Positions 1-4,922 of a stretch of DNA of 11,042 bases are shown here, piece after piece (the first letter of the stretch is position 1; the number at the start of each line of letters is the position of its first letter). Source of the stretch: Sulfurimonas sp. (GTDB lineage Bacteria > Campylobacterota > Campylobacteria > Campylobacterales > Sulfurimonadaceae); contig JAQIBW010000079.1 of the NCBI GenBank assembly GCA_027858865.1, positions 1 to 11,042 of the forward strand. The letters run 5' to 3'. The position numbers and the translations under genes are program-made. The notes under the pieces are model-generated. The model searched no databases. It saw only the letters and a list, made by a program, of their open reading frames with translations, and was not told the DNA's origin.

Positions 1-86
1 AGGATATTCAAAACTATAGTAATTCATTGTTTTATTTTACCAAAAAAAAAGTTTTATATGCGTAATTACTACAAATTTAAAAAGAT

Positions 87-104
87 TTCACAATTCCCTG
101 TGAA
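87..104. promoter_or_regulatory. Inverted repeat just upstream of the tRNA promoter
   Basis: TTCACA (87-92) and TGTGAA (99-104) are perfect inverted arms separated by ATTCCC. The repeat ends 5 bases before the -35 box of the tRNA promoter. It could be a protein-binding site, or a weak hairpin at the end of a transcript entering from the left. No T-tract follows, so an intrinsic terminator is unlikely. Function is not established. Confidence 0.35.
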
Positions 105-109
105 TTATC

Positions 110-138
110 TTGACATCAAAAAACAATTTGTCTATAAT
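110..138 (+). promoter_or_regulatory. Consensus sigma-70 promoter for the tRNA-Lys/tRNA-Glu unit
   Basis: TTGACA (110-115) and TATAAT (133-138) both match the sigma-70 consensus exactly, with the optimal 17-base spacer. The expected start near 145 gives a leader of about 24 bases before tRNA-Lys. Full-consensus -35 boxes are uncommon in Campylobacterota, so this predicts a strong constitutive promoter, as suits stable RNA. Confidence 0.9.
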
Positions 139-168
139 TCCCATCCACAAACAGAGATGTTTGTTATT

Positions 169-244
169 GTCTTGTTAGCTCAGCTGGTAGAGCACGTCAC
201 TTTTAATGATGTGGCCGATGGTTCGAATCCATCACAGGACACCA
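169..244 (+). tRNA. tRNA-Lys (anticodon UUU)
   Basis: A full cloverleaf can be drawn. The acceptor strands GTCTTGT (169-175) and ACAGGAC (234-240) pair with one G-U. The D stem is GCTC/GAGC. The anticodon stem CGTCA/TGATG (one G-U pair) encloses a loop with TTT at 202-204, which reads Lys codons. The T stem GATGG/CCATC (217-221 and 229-233) encloses TTCGAAT. The discriminator is A241 and the CCA at 242-244 is encoded. It is the first gene of a two-tRNA transcript, 14 bases before tRNA-Glu. Confidence 0.97.
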
Positions 245-258
245 TTTTACAATTAGTT

Positions 259-333
259 GGCCCCGTCGTCTAGCGGTTAGGATCCATGGTTTTCATCCAT
301 GTCACAGGAGTTCAATTCTCCTCGGGGTCACCA
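259..333 (+). tRNA. tRNA-Glu (anticodon UUC)
   Basis: The acceptor strands GGCCCCG (259-265) and CGGGGTC (323-329) pair with one G-U. The anticodon stem CATGG/CCATG (285-289 and 297-301) encloses TTTTCAT with anticodon TTC at 292-294. The T stem AGGAG/CTCCT encloses TTCAATT, the discriminator is A330, and CCA at 331-333 is encoded. It is probably co-transcribed with tRNA-Lys from the promoter at 110-138. No clear intrinsic terminator is visible in the AT-rich stretch at 334-430, which separates it from the convergent tonB gene. Confidence 0.97.
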
Positions 334-430
334 ACTTTTACTTAGAAACAATCACATAAACTTATTATACACTCAAAACTTTCTATATACTCTTAAAAAA
401 TTGCACTTGATTTTAGAATTGGCGTAATAA

Positions 431-1129
431 TTAATTTTTTAAGCTGTAGTTTATAGGAACATAAAGTATTAACTCTTCGTTTGGTTTTGGAAACTTTCCG
501 GAAAGGTTTTCTATGGTTTTTATGGCAGCACGACTCAGTATTACACTTTTTGATGAAATAACTTCTATGGAGTGAGCGACAGCATTTGTAGAGAGTTTAA
601 ACCTTACTGTCACTTCACCTGTTGTACCTCTTTTTCTTGCTCTTCTTGGATAGTATAGGTTATCTTGTAAAAGTTGGATTATCTTAGCAATATTCTCTTG
701 CATATACTCTTCTGCTAGGCGAGCCTGTTTAGCATCTGTATCTTCAACTATTACATCTTCTTCGCTAGTTACATCTTGTACTATTTGCGTAACTTCTAAA
801 GGCTTTTCTTCTACTGTTTTTTCTTCTTTTATTTCCTCAGGTACAACTTCAGGTATTTCTTTTACTATCTCTATTTTTTTTACAACCGGTATTGGTTTTA
901 CTTTTGGCTTATTTATTTTTTTAGGAATAGGTTTTGGTTTAGACTTTGGCTTAGGTGTAGGCTTATCAAGTGGTTTTTTGACAATCATATCACATAGCTG
1001 GATGCAAACTTTATCTTCACAATCTACCTTATTTATAGATGGAATATTTTTCCATGTAAAAAATAGTGCAATAAGTAAAGTTACATGAAACATTAGTGAA
1101 AAGAAAAATGAACTGCCGTGTCTAATCAT
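431..1129 (-). CDS. tonB: TonB family energy-transducing protein
   Basis: This 232-residue protein has TonB architecture. A single N-terminal membrane anchor lies at about residues 7-26, followed by a Pro/Lys-rich then Glu-rich periplasmic stretch (about 51-112) and a C-terminal TonB domain (about 145-232) beginning near Y160-P161. TonB couples the proton-motive force, through ExbB/ExbD, to outer-membrane receptors for iron complexes and similar ligands. In the anchor, S11 and H15 keep the S-x3-H spacing of the functional Ser and His in the E. coli TonB transmembrane helix. Three cysteines (C37, C42, C46) sit just outside the membrane. No exbB, exbD or receptor gene is in the window. An intrinsic terminator separates it from the upstream amt gene, so it probably has its own promoter. 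The start ATG has no clear Shine-Dalgarno sequence; M13 is a less likely alternative because it would remove half the anchor. Confidence 0.88.
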   Translation of the reverse strand: MIRHGSSFFFSLMFHVTLLIALFFTWKNIPSINKVDCEDKVCIQLCDMIVKKPLDKPTPKPKSKPKPIPKKINKPKVKPIPVVKKIEIVKEIPEVVPEEIKEEKTVEEKPLEVTQIVQDVTSEEDVIVEDTDAKQARLAEEYMQENIAKIIQLLQDNLYYPRRARKRGTTGEVTVRFKLSTNAVAHSIEVISSKSVILSRAAIKTIENLSGKFPKPNEELILYVPINYSLKN

Positions 1130-1163
1130 AAGTAGGATAATAACAAATTATGTGTTATATAAG

Positions 1164-1191
1164 TATTAAAAGCCCAAAGGTTTAGGGCTTT
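1164..1191 (-). terminator. Intrinsic terminator at the end of the second amt gene
   Basis: Read on the minus strand, AAAGCCC and GGGCTTT form a 7-bp stem (1169-1175 with 1185-1191) around a 9-base loop, followed by a short T-run and an AT-rich stretch. The stem overlaps the amt stop codon at 1190-1192. It should end the ammonium-transport transcript before tonB. Confidence 0.75.
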
Positions 1192-2365
1192 ATATTGCTC
1201 TTTTAAATTCTGGGTAAGCTTCAACACCACATTCATTAACGTCCATACCTTCAACCTGAGCATCATCTTCAGCTCTAAATCTAGATACTTTGTTGATAAG
1301 GAACAAAACAACAAAAGAAACACTAAATGCGAAAACAGCTACAACGAGAACACCTTTGAGCTGAGCCATAAAGGAAACACTATCTACAAATATTCCAACT
1401 GCCAGTGTTCCCCAGATGCCATTTACCAAGTGAACAGAAAGAGCACCAACTGGATCATCAAGTTTTAGTTTATCAAAAATGGGAACGGCAAATACAACTA
1501 ATGTACCACCGATAATACCGATTAAAATAGGAGTATACATATCATATAAATCTGGTCCGGCAGTAACAGCAACAAGTCCACCTAAAGCACCATTTAAAAT
1601 CATAGTAATATCAAAGAATCTATATCTTACATACATAAGTATTCCAGCTATTAGTGCACCGGCAAGTCCAGAGGTATTTGTATTCATAATGGTCTTAGCT
1701 ACTAAATCAGCATTTTCAACGCTGGAGATTGAACCAACAGAACCACCATTAAAACCAAACCAACCTATCCATAGTAAAAACGCACCTAAAACAACAAGAG
1801 GAATATTTGAGGCTGGAATAACTCTTATTTTACCGTTTACGTAACGACCTTTACGAGAACCCATAATTAGTATGGCAGCTAAAAGAGCCCAGCCACCAGT
1901 TGAGTGGATTACAGTTGAACCTGCTAAATCATGCATATTTATGTCAAGAAATGAACCTGCAATCATATCAGCACCCCAGCTTACATTTACTACAGTAGGA
2001 TAGATTAATCCACCCATAATAACTGCAAATATTGCTAAAGGAAAGATACGTACACGTTCACTTACCCCACCACTCATGATATTTATTGTTTTACCAACAA
2101 ATGCCATTTGAAACATAAATGCAGCCCAGATGCTCATAGAGTTATTTTCCCACGAACCAAAAGCAAGTTCATAACCTATCAGTAAAAATGCTAAAGATGC
2201 AACTGCGTAAATCATTACATTGATAGTTAAAACGGAAGTGACATTTTTTGTGCGGACAAGACCTGCTTCAAGCATAGCAAAACCAGGAACCATAAATATG
2301 ATAAGTACCATTGAAAATAGTGCGAAGAAAGTGTCGATGATATATTTGAAGTCAGATTCTAACAT
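1190..2365 (-). CDS. amt: Ammonium transporter, Amt family (second paralogue, Amt B)
   Basis: This 391-residue inner-membrane channel moves ammonium inward and has eleven predicted helices. Twin pore histidines are present at H154 and H312. D146 matches the AmtB D160 position, F89 and F205 fit the phenylalanine gate, and the WFGFN-GGS segment at 202-209 supplies the S219 equivalent. No cleavable signal peptide is seen. It is only modestly similar to the 418-residue Amt upstream, and its local sequence (MHDLAGSTVIHSTGGWALL) suggests a different Amt subgroup. The cytoplasmic tail reads EGMDVNECGVEAYPE: the usual EHG of the PII-contact motif is ECG here. The start ATG has AAAGGGG (2374-2380) 8 bases upstream. 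It follows the PII gene by 105 bases and has its own TATAAT box and putative operator, so it can be expressed separately. Confidence 0.95.
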   Translation of the reverse strand: MLESDFKYIIDTFFALFSMVLIIFMVPGFAMLEAGLVRTKNVTSVLTINVMIYAVASLAFLLIGYELAFGSWENNSMSIWAAFMFQMAFVGKTINIMSGGVSERVRIFPLAIFAVIMGGLIYPTVVNVSWGADMIAGSFLDINMHDLAGSTVIHSTGGWALLAAILIMGSRKGRYVNGKIRVIPASNIPLVVLGAFLLWIGWFGFNGGSVGSISSVENADLVAKTIMNTNTSGLAGALIAGILMYVRYRFFDITMILNGALGGLVAVTAGPDLYDMYTPILIGIIGGTLVVFAVPIFDKLKLDDPVGALSVHLVNGIWGTLAVGIFVDSVSFMAQLKGVLVVAVFAFSVSFVVLFLINKVSRFRAEDDAQVEGMDVNECGVEAYPEFKRAI

Positions 2366-2373
2366 ATAATATG

Positions 2374-2393
2374 CCCCTTTGAATAGTAAAGGG
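2374..2393 (-). promoter_or_regulatory. Small inverted repeat containing the amt Shine-Dalgarno site
   Basis: CCCTTT (2375-2380, + strand) and AAAGGG (2388-2393) are perfect 6-bp inverted arms with a 7-base loop. In the minus-strand mRNA the second arm is the Shine-Dalgarno AAAGGG itself, so the hairpin would hide the ribosome-binding site. If transcription starts near 2390, as the -10 box suggests, part of the first arm would be missing. A role in translation is therefore only possible. Confidence 0.35.
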
Positions 2394-2396
2394 ACA

Positions 2397-2402
2397 ATTA
2401 TA
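2397..2402 (-). promoter_or_regulatory. -10 box of the second amt promoter
   Basis: On the minus strand the sequence is TATAAT, 32-37 bases upstream of the ATG. No good -35 hexamer lies at the usual spacing, which suggests activator dependence or the relaxed -35 typical of Campylobacterota. A second AT-rich box (TATAAA, 2424-2429 on the complement) lies next to the inverted repeat and is an alternative -10. Confidence 0.5.
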
Positions 2403-2430
2403 ACTTAAAAAAAGTGCAGATATTTTATAG

Positions 2431-2451
2431 ACTGATTAAATTTTAATCAGT
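2431..2451. promoter_or_regulatory. Putative operator copy 1, upstream of the second amt gene
   Basis: This is a 21-base perfect palindrome apart from its central base. Its core TGATTAA-N3-TTAATCA (2433-2449) recurs at 4297-4313 upstream of the other amt gene. The core centre is 44 bases from the start-proximal end of the -10 box and 76 bases from the ATG. It could also act as a weak AT-rich hairpin after the PII gene, but the matching copy and geometry favour a protein-binding site. Confidence 0.6.
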
Positions 2452-2470
2452 TGTTCTTTCTATGTCTAAA

Positions 2471-2809
2471 TTAAACAGCTTCTGAGTCTGTTTCACCAGT
2501 ACGTATACGAATAATTTGCTCTACTTCACTAACAAATATTTTACCGTCTCCAATTTTTCCAGTTCTAGCAGCTTCAACGATTGTGCTTGTTACTTGGTCA
2601 AGCATATCATCATTTACTACCATCTCCATTTTAATTTTTGGTAAGAAATCTACAACATATTCAGCACCACGATAAAGTTCACTATGACCTTTTTGACGAC
2701 CATAACCTTTAACTTCACTAACAGTCATACCAGTAATCCCGATTTCCGCTAGTGCATCTTTAACATCTTCTAATTTAAATGGTTTAATAACCGCTTCTAC
2801 TTTTTTCAT
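2471..2809 (-). CDS. glnK: Nitrogen regulatory protein PII (GlnB/GlnK family)
   Basis: This 112-residue cytosolic signal protein, normally a trimer, binds ATP/ADP and 2-oxoglutarate and reports nitrogen and energy status. The length is the family norm. The T-loop (about 37-55) keeps Q39 and Y51, the uridylylation site in enterobacterial PII, in YRGAEYVVDF. The B-loop TGKIGDGKIFV (about 83-93) and the C-terminal RIRTGE (about 101-106) supply nucleotide contacts. The gene lies between two amt genes on the same strand. That is the classic amt-PII linkage and implies that it gates one or both channels; whether it should be called GlnB or GlnK cannot be settled from sequence alone. The ATG has GGAG (2818-2821) 8 bases upstream. 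The 165-base leader holds strong hairpins. It is probably co-transcribed with the 418-residue Amt, since no convincing separate promoter was found. Confidence 0.95.
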   Translation of the reverse strand: MKKVEAVIKPFKLEDVKDALAEIGITGMTVSEVKGYGRQKGHSELYRGAEYVVDFLPKIKMEMVVNDDMLDQVTSTIVEAARTGKIGDGKIFVSEVEQIIRIRTGETDSEAV

Positions 2810-2850
2810 AATTGTTTCTCCAATTTAATTTTAGCATCTTAGCTATTTTT

Positions 2851-2884
2851 GTGCTTTAAAGCAACTTTTATAATTTTAAAGCAC
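2851..2884. repeat. 10-bp inverted repeat in the PII leader
   Basis: GTGCTTTAAA (2851-2860) and TTTAAAGCAC (2875-2884) are perfect inverted arms around 14 bases. It lies 42-75 bases upstream of the PII ATG. No T-tract follows on either strand, so it is not a standard terminator. It may be an mRNA stem-loop or an operator. A weak TATAAA-like box (2867-2872, complement) lies in its loop. Confidence 0.5.
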
Positions 2885-2897
2885 TTTACCCTACTCT

Positions 2898-2967
2898 ACT
2901 CCCCAAGGGAGTTAGCTTCAGTAGCCATAGCGGCTCCAGCGTAGCTAAAGGGACGAGTTCCTTTAGC
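2898..2967. repeat. GC-rich hairpin block between amt and PII
   Basis: About 54% of these 70 bases are G or C (38 of 70), in sharp contrast to the AT-rich spacer on both sides. Three perfect stems can be drawn: ACTCCC/GGGAGT (2898-2903 with 2907-2912, loop 3), AGCC/GGCT (2923-2926 with 2932-2935, loop 5), and GCTAAAGG/CCTTTAGC (2944-2951 with 2960-2967, loop 8). The last starts 8 bases after the Amt A stop. No T-tract follows. It resembles a dispersed palindromic intergenic repeat, or an RNA processing or attenuation element; which one is undetermined. Confidence 0.55.
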
Positions 2968-2974
2968 GTTTAAA

Positions 2975-4231
2975 TTATAAATTTATAGCCTTTTCGCCAT
3001 GAACAGTTTCATCAAGACCACGACTCTCCGTCTCCTCGTCAACTCTACCACCACCAGTTATTGCAGAAGCAATATAAAATACAATCGCAGTAACAATACC
3101 ACTATATACAATGGTAAGACCGATTGCACTAAACTGAGCTACTAACTGTGAACCCATGTTGTAGTTCTCAGGCATTGCATAATCAGCTATAAAGATTGCA
3201 GTTGCAACTGAACCCCAGATACCAACTAAACCGTGAATCCAAAATGCGTCTAAAGAGTCATCAACTTTGAACATAGTTTTAAGTTTAGCAACACCATAAA
3301 AACCTAGAGCACCACCAATCAGACCAATAATAATCGCACCTTCAACACCAGCAGAACCAGATGCAGGAGTAATTGCAACTAGACCGGCAACAGCACCAGA
3401 AGCACCACCAACTAAAGTAGCTTTTTTGTACACTAACCACTCAACAGCTATCCAGCCGATAACACCAAGAGATGCAGCAACATTAGTTACAAGAAATGCA
3501 GATGCAGCAGTACCATCTGCAGCAACTTCAGAACCAGCATTGAAACCGAACCAACCGAACCATAATAGAGCAGCACCAAGAACAACTAATACAGGAGAAA
3601 AAGGTTTGATTGCAGCTTTACCATAATCTTTTCTACGTCCAAGAATCATTGCAACAACAAAACCGGCAACACCAGCATTTAAGTGAACAACAGTACCACC
3701 TGCAAAATCCATCTCACCAAAGTTAAATGTAGTAGAATTACCACTCCAAGCCCAGTGTGTAATAGGAGCGTAAACAGCAACAATCCATAGTGCCGCAAAT
3801 ATCATAAATGTAGAGAACTTAACTCTCTCAATCATAGAACCACTAGCAATTGCAACAGCGATTGCAGCGAATGTTCCTTGGAATGCAACAAATAAAAGCT
3901 CAGGGATAGTCCCACTTAATGTATCAGAAGTGATTCCTGACAACATAACCTTACCAGTACCTATTAAGTCACCATCACCAAATGCGATTGAGTAACCAAC
4001 TAAAACCCATACTAAAGTACCAACAGCGTAAGCACCTAAACTCATACCTATAGTATTTAGTACATTCTTACTACGAGTAAGACCACCGTAAAATAGTGCA
4101 AGTCCCGCAGGTGTCATTAACATTACAAAAGCCGTAGCAACTAACATCCAAGCAGTATCACCGCTGTTTAATGTATCCTCTGCGAATACCAAAGTTGGTA
4201 ACGCTAATAGAGCAAGAAATAATATCTTCAT
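2975..4231 (-). CDS. amtB: Ammonium transporter, AmtB type with signal peptide (Amt A)
   Basis: This 418-residue trimeric ammonium channel of the inner membrane starts with a cleavable signal peptide (MKILFLALLALPTLVFA, likely cut before E18), as in E. coli AmtB. Key pore residues are present: twin histidines H183 and H333, D175, the gate F121 and F230, W162 near the external site, and NAGS at 231-234. The cytoplasmic tail (about 394-416) keeps the canonical PII-binding pattern RVDEE...GLDETVHGE. The start ATG is supported by AAGGAT (4237-4242) 5 bases upstream. It is first in an amt-PII-amt series, and PII follows after 165 bases. Its own promoter has TATAAT at 4260-4265 and the shared inverted repeat at 4297-4313. 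Compared with the second Amt it is the more typical GlnK partner. Confidence 0.97.
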   Translation of the reverse strand: MKILFLALLALPTLVFAEDTLNSGDTAWMLVATAFVMLMTPAGLALFYGGLTRSKNVLNTIGMSLGAYAVGTLVWVLVGYSIAFGDGDLIGTGKVMLSGITSDTLSGTIPELLFVAFQGTFAAIAVAIASGSMIERVKFSTFMIFAALWIVAVYAPITHWAWSGNSTTFNFGEMDFAGGTVVHLNAGVAGFVVAMILGRRKDYGKAAIKPFSPVLVVLGAALLWFGWFGFNAGSEVAADGTAASAFLVTNVAASLGVIGWIAVEWLVYKKATLVGGASGAVAGLVAITPASGSAGVEGAIIIGLIGGALGFYGVAKLKTMFKVDDSLDAFWIHGLVGIWGSVATAIFIADYAMPENYNMGSQLVAQFSAIGLTIVYSGIVTAIVFYIASAITGGGRVDEETESRGLDETVHGEKAINL

Positions 4232-4259
4232 TTTTTATCCTTATAGTTTAACTGCCCAA

Positions 4260-4265
4260 ATTATA
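4260..4265 (-). promoter_or_regulatory. -10 box of the first amt promoter
   Basis: On the minus strand the sequence is TATAAT, 29-34 bases upstream of the ATG. The -35 region at 17-base spacing is poor (GTTAAT-like). A palindrome AGTTAACT (4268-4275) lies in the spacer. The weak -35, with an inverted repeat 45 bases upstream of the box, suggests regulated transcription. Confidence 0.6.
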
Positions 4266-4296
4266 CAAGTTAACTAGAAGGTATTAACCAATTTAC

Positions 4297-4313
4297 TGAT
4301 TAATTTTTAATCA
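4297..4313. promoter_or_regulatory. Putative operator copy 2, upstream of the first amt gene
   Basis: TGATTAA-N3-TTAATCA is identical in both arms and in spacing to the repeat at 2433-2449; the shared 21-base contexts agree at 18 positions. The centre (4305) is 45 bases from the start-proximal end of the -10 box and 74 bases from the ATG, against 44 and 76 for the other amt gene. The upstream gene here is the phosphoribosyltransferase, so shared ancestry of whole spacers is not obvious. Confidence 0.6.
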
Positions 4314-4330
4314 TACAACTTTTGTGGAGC

Positions 4331-4780
4331 TTAAGCCTTTATATCCTCTTCCCAGAAGAACTCTATCCACTGAGTAGCTTCTTTTACGGCATAATCAGGC
4401 TGAATGAGTGCTGTTTTTTTATAAAAAAGTGTCGCAAGTTTAAACTCGACATGTGGAAATTGCTCTTTTAATAATTTTAATATCTCAACCATAGTTTCAC
4501 CACTGTCTACTATATCATCTAAGATTAGTACCTTTGAAGCTTTTGAAAGATCTGGAATATTAAAGATATTAAAAGTATCTAGTTTAGTCGTTCCTTCATA
4601 ATGAATGGAGTTAAGACTATACACTTTTCTTATATTTAGTGCTTCTCCCATAAAATGACTCAGAGTCAAACCACCTCTAGCTGCACCTAACAATACGTCC
4701 GCGTTAAACTCTTTGCTTAATTTTATTAACTCCCTAGTATCTTGAACAAACTCTTCGTAAGAATAATAATATTTTTGCAT
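4331..4780 (-). CDS. Phosphoribosyltransferase, xanthine-guanine (Gpt-like) type
   Basis: This 149-residue soluble type I phosphoribosyltransferase transfers ribose 5-phosphate from PRPP to a base, most likely a purine (guanine, xanthine or hypoxanthine) in salvage. The PRPP-binding motif VLILDDIVDSGETM spans 84-97 with acidic D88-D89. An earlier GAARGGL (33-39) fits the PPi loop, and WIEFFW near the end is typical of Gpt-like enzymes. The substrate cannot be fixed from sequence. I chose ATG 4780 because AAGGAT (4790-4795) lies 9 bases upstream and homology begins there. A TTG at 4825 would add 15 residues without a Shine-Dalgarno. It is divergent from gyrA across 142 bases and lies 99 bases upstream of the first amt on the same strand. 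It has no evident functional link to nitrogen transport beyond purine metabolism. Confidence 0.87.
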   Translation of the reverse strand: MQKYYYSYEEFVQDTRELIKLSKEFNADVLLGAARGGLTLSHFMGEALNIRKVYSLNSIHYEGTTKLDTFNIFNIPDLSKASKVLILDDIVDSGETMVEILKLLKEQFPHVEFKLATLFYKKTALIQPDYAVKEATQWIEFFWEEDIKA

Positions 4781-4922
4781 TCTCTTTCTATCCTTGTTAA
4801 TAATATGAAATATTATCCTACTCAATAATATAACAACTTAAAAAAAATAATTGTTAGAGCAAAACTTAAGGGATAATAAGATAAACTAAGCCAATTTTAT
4901 TTTCAAAGATTAGGTGTTTTAT

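Noticed and set aside
58..273. 71-codon plus-strand reading frame
   Set aside because: It runs through the promoter, tRNA-Lys and the start of tRNA-Glu, and shows no protein family features.
1479..1844. 121-codon plus-strand frame opposite the second amt gene
   Set aside because: It is the antisense of a highly conserved transporter and is explained by codon bias; no Shine-Dalgarno or family match.
2433..2449. Fnr/Crp-type box
   Set aside because: The arms contain TGAT and ATCA, but they are 9 bases apart rather than the 4 to 6 of Fnr or Crp sites.
2944..2967. Intrinsic terminator after the first amt gene
   Set aside because: The stem is good, but no T-tract follows on the minus strand, so I list it as part of a hairpin block instead.
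4781..4825. TTG start for the phosphoribosyltransferase
   Set aside because: It lacks a Shine-Dalgarno. The ATG at 4780 has AAGGAT 9 bases upstream and matches where family similarity begins.
4914..4922. GTG start for gyrA
   Set aside because: It would use the AGG that best serves as the Shine-Dalgarno for ATG 4923, and it adds only three residues.
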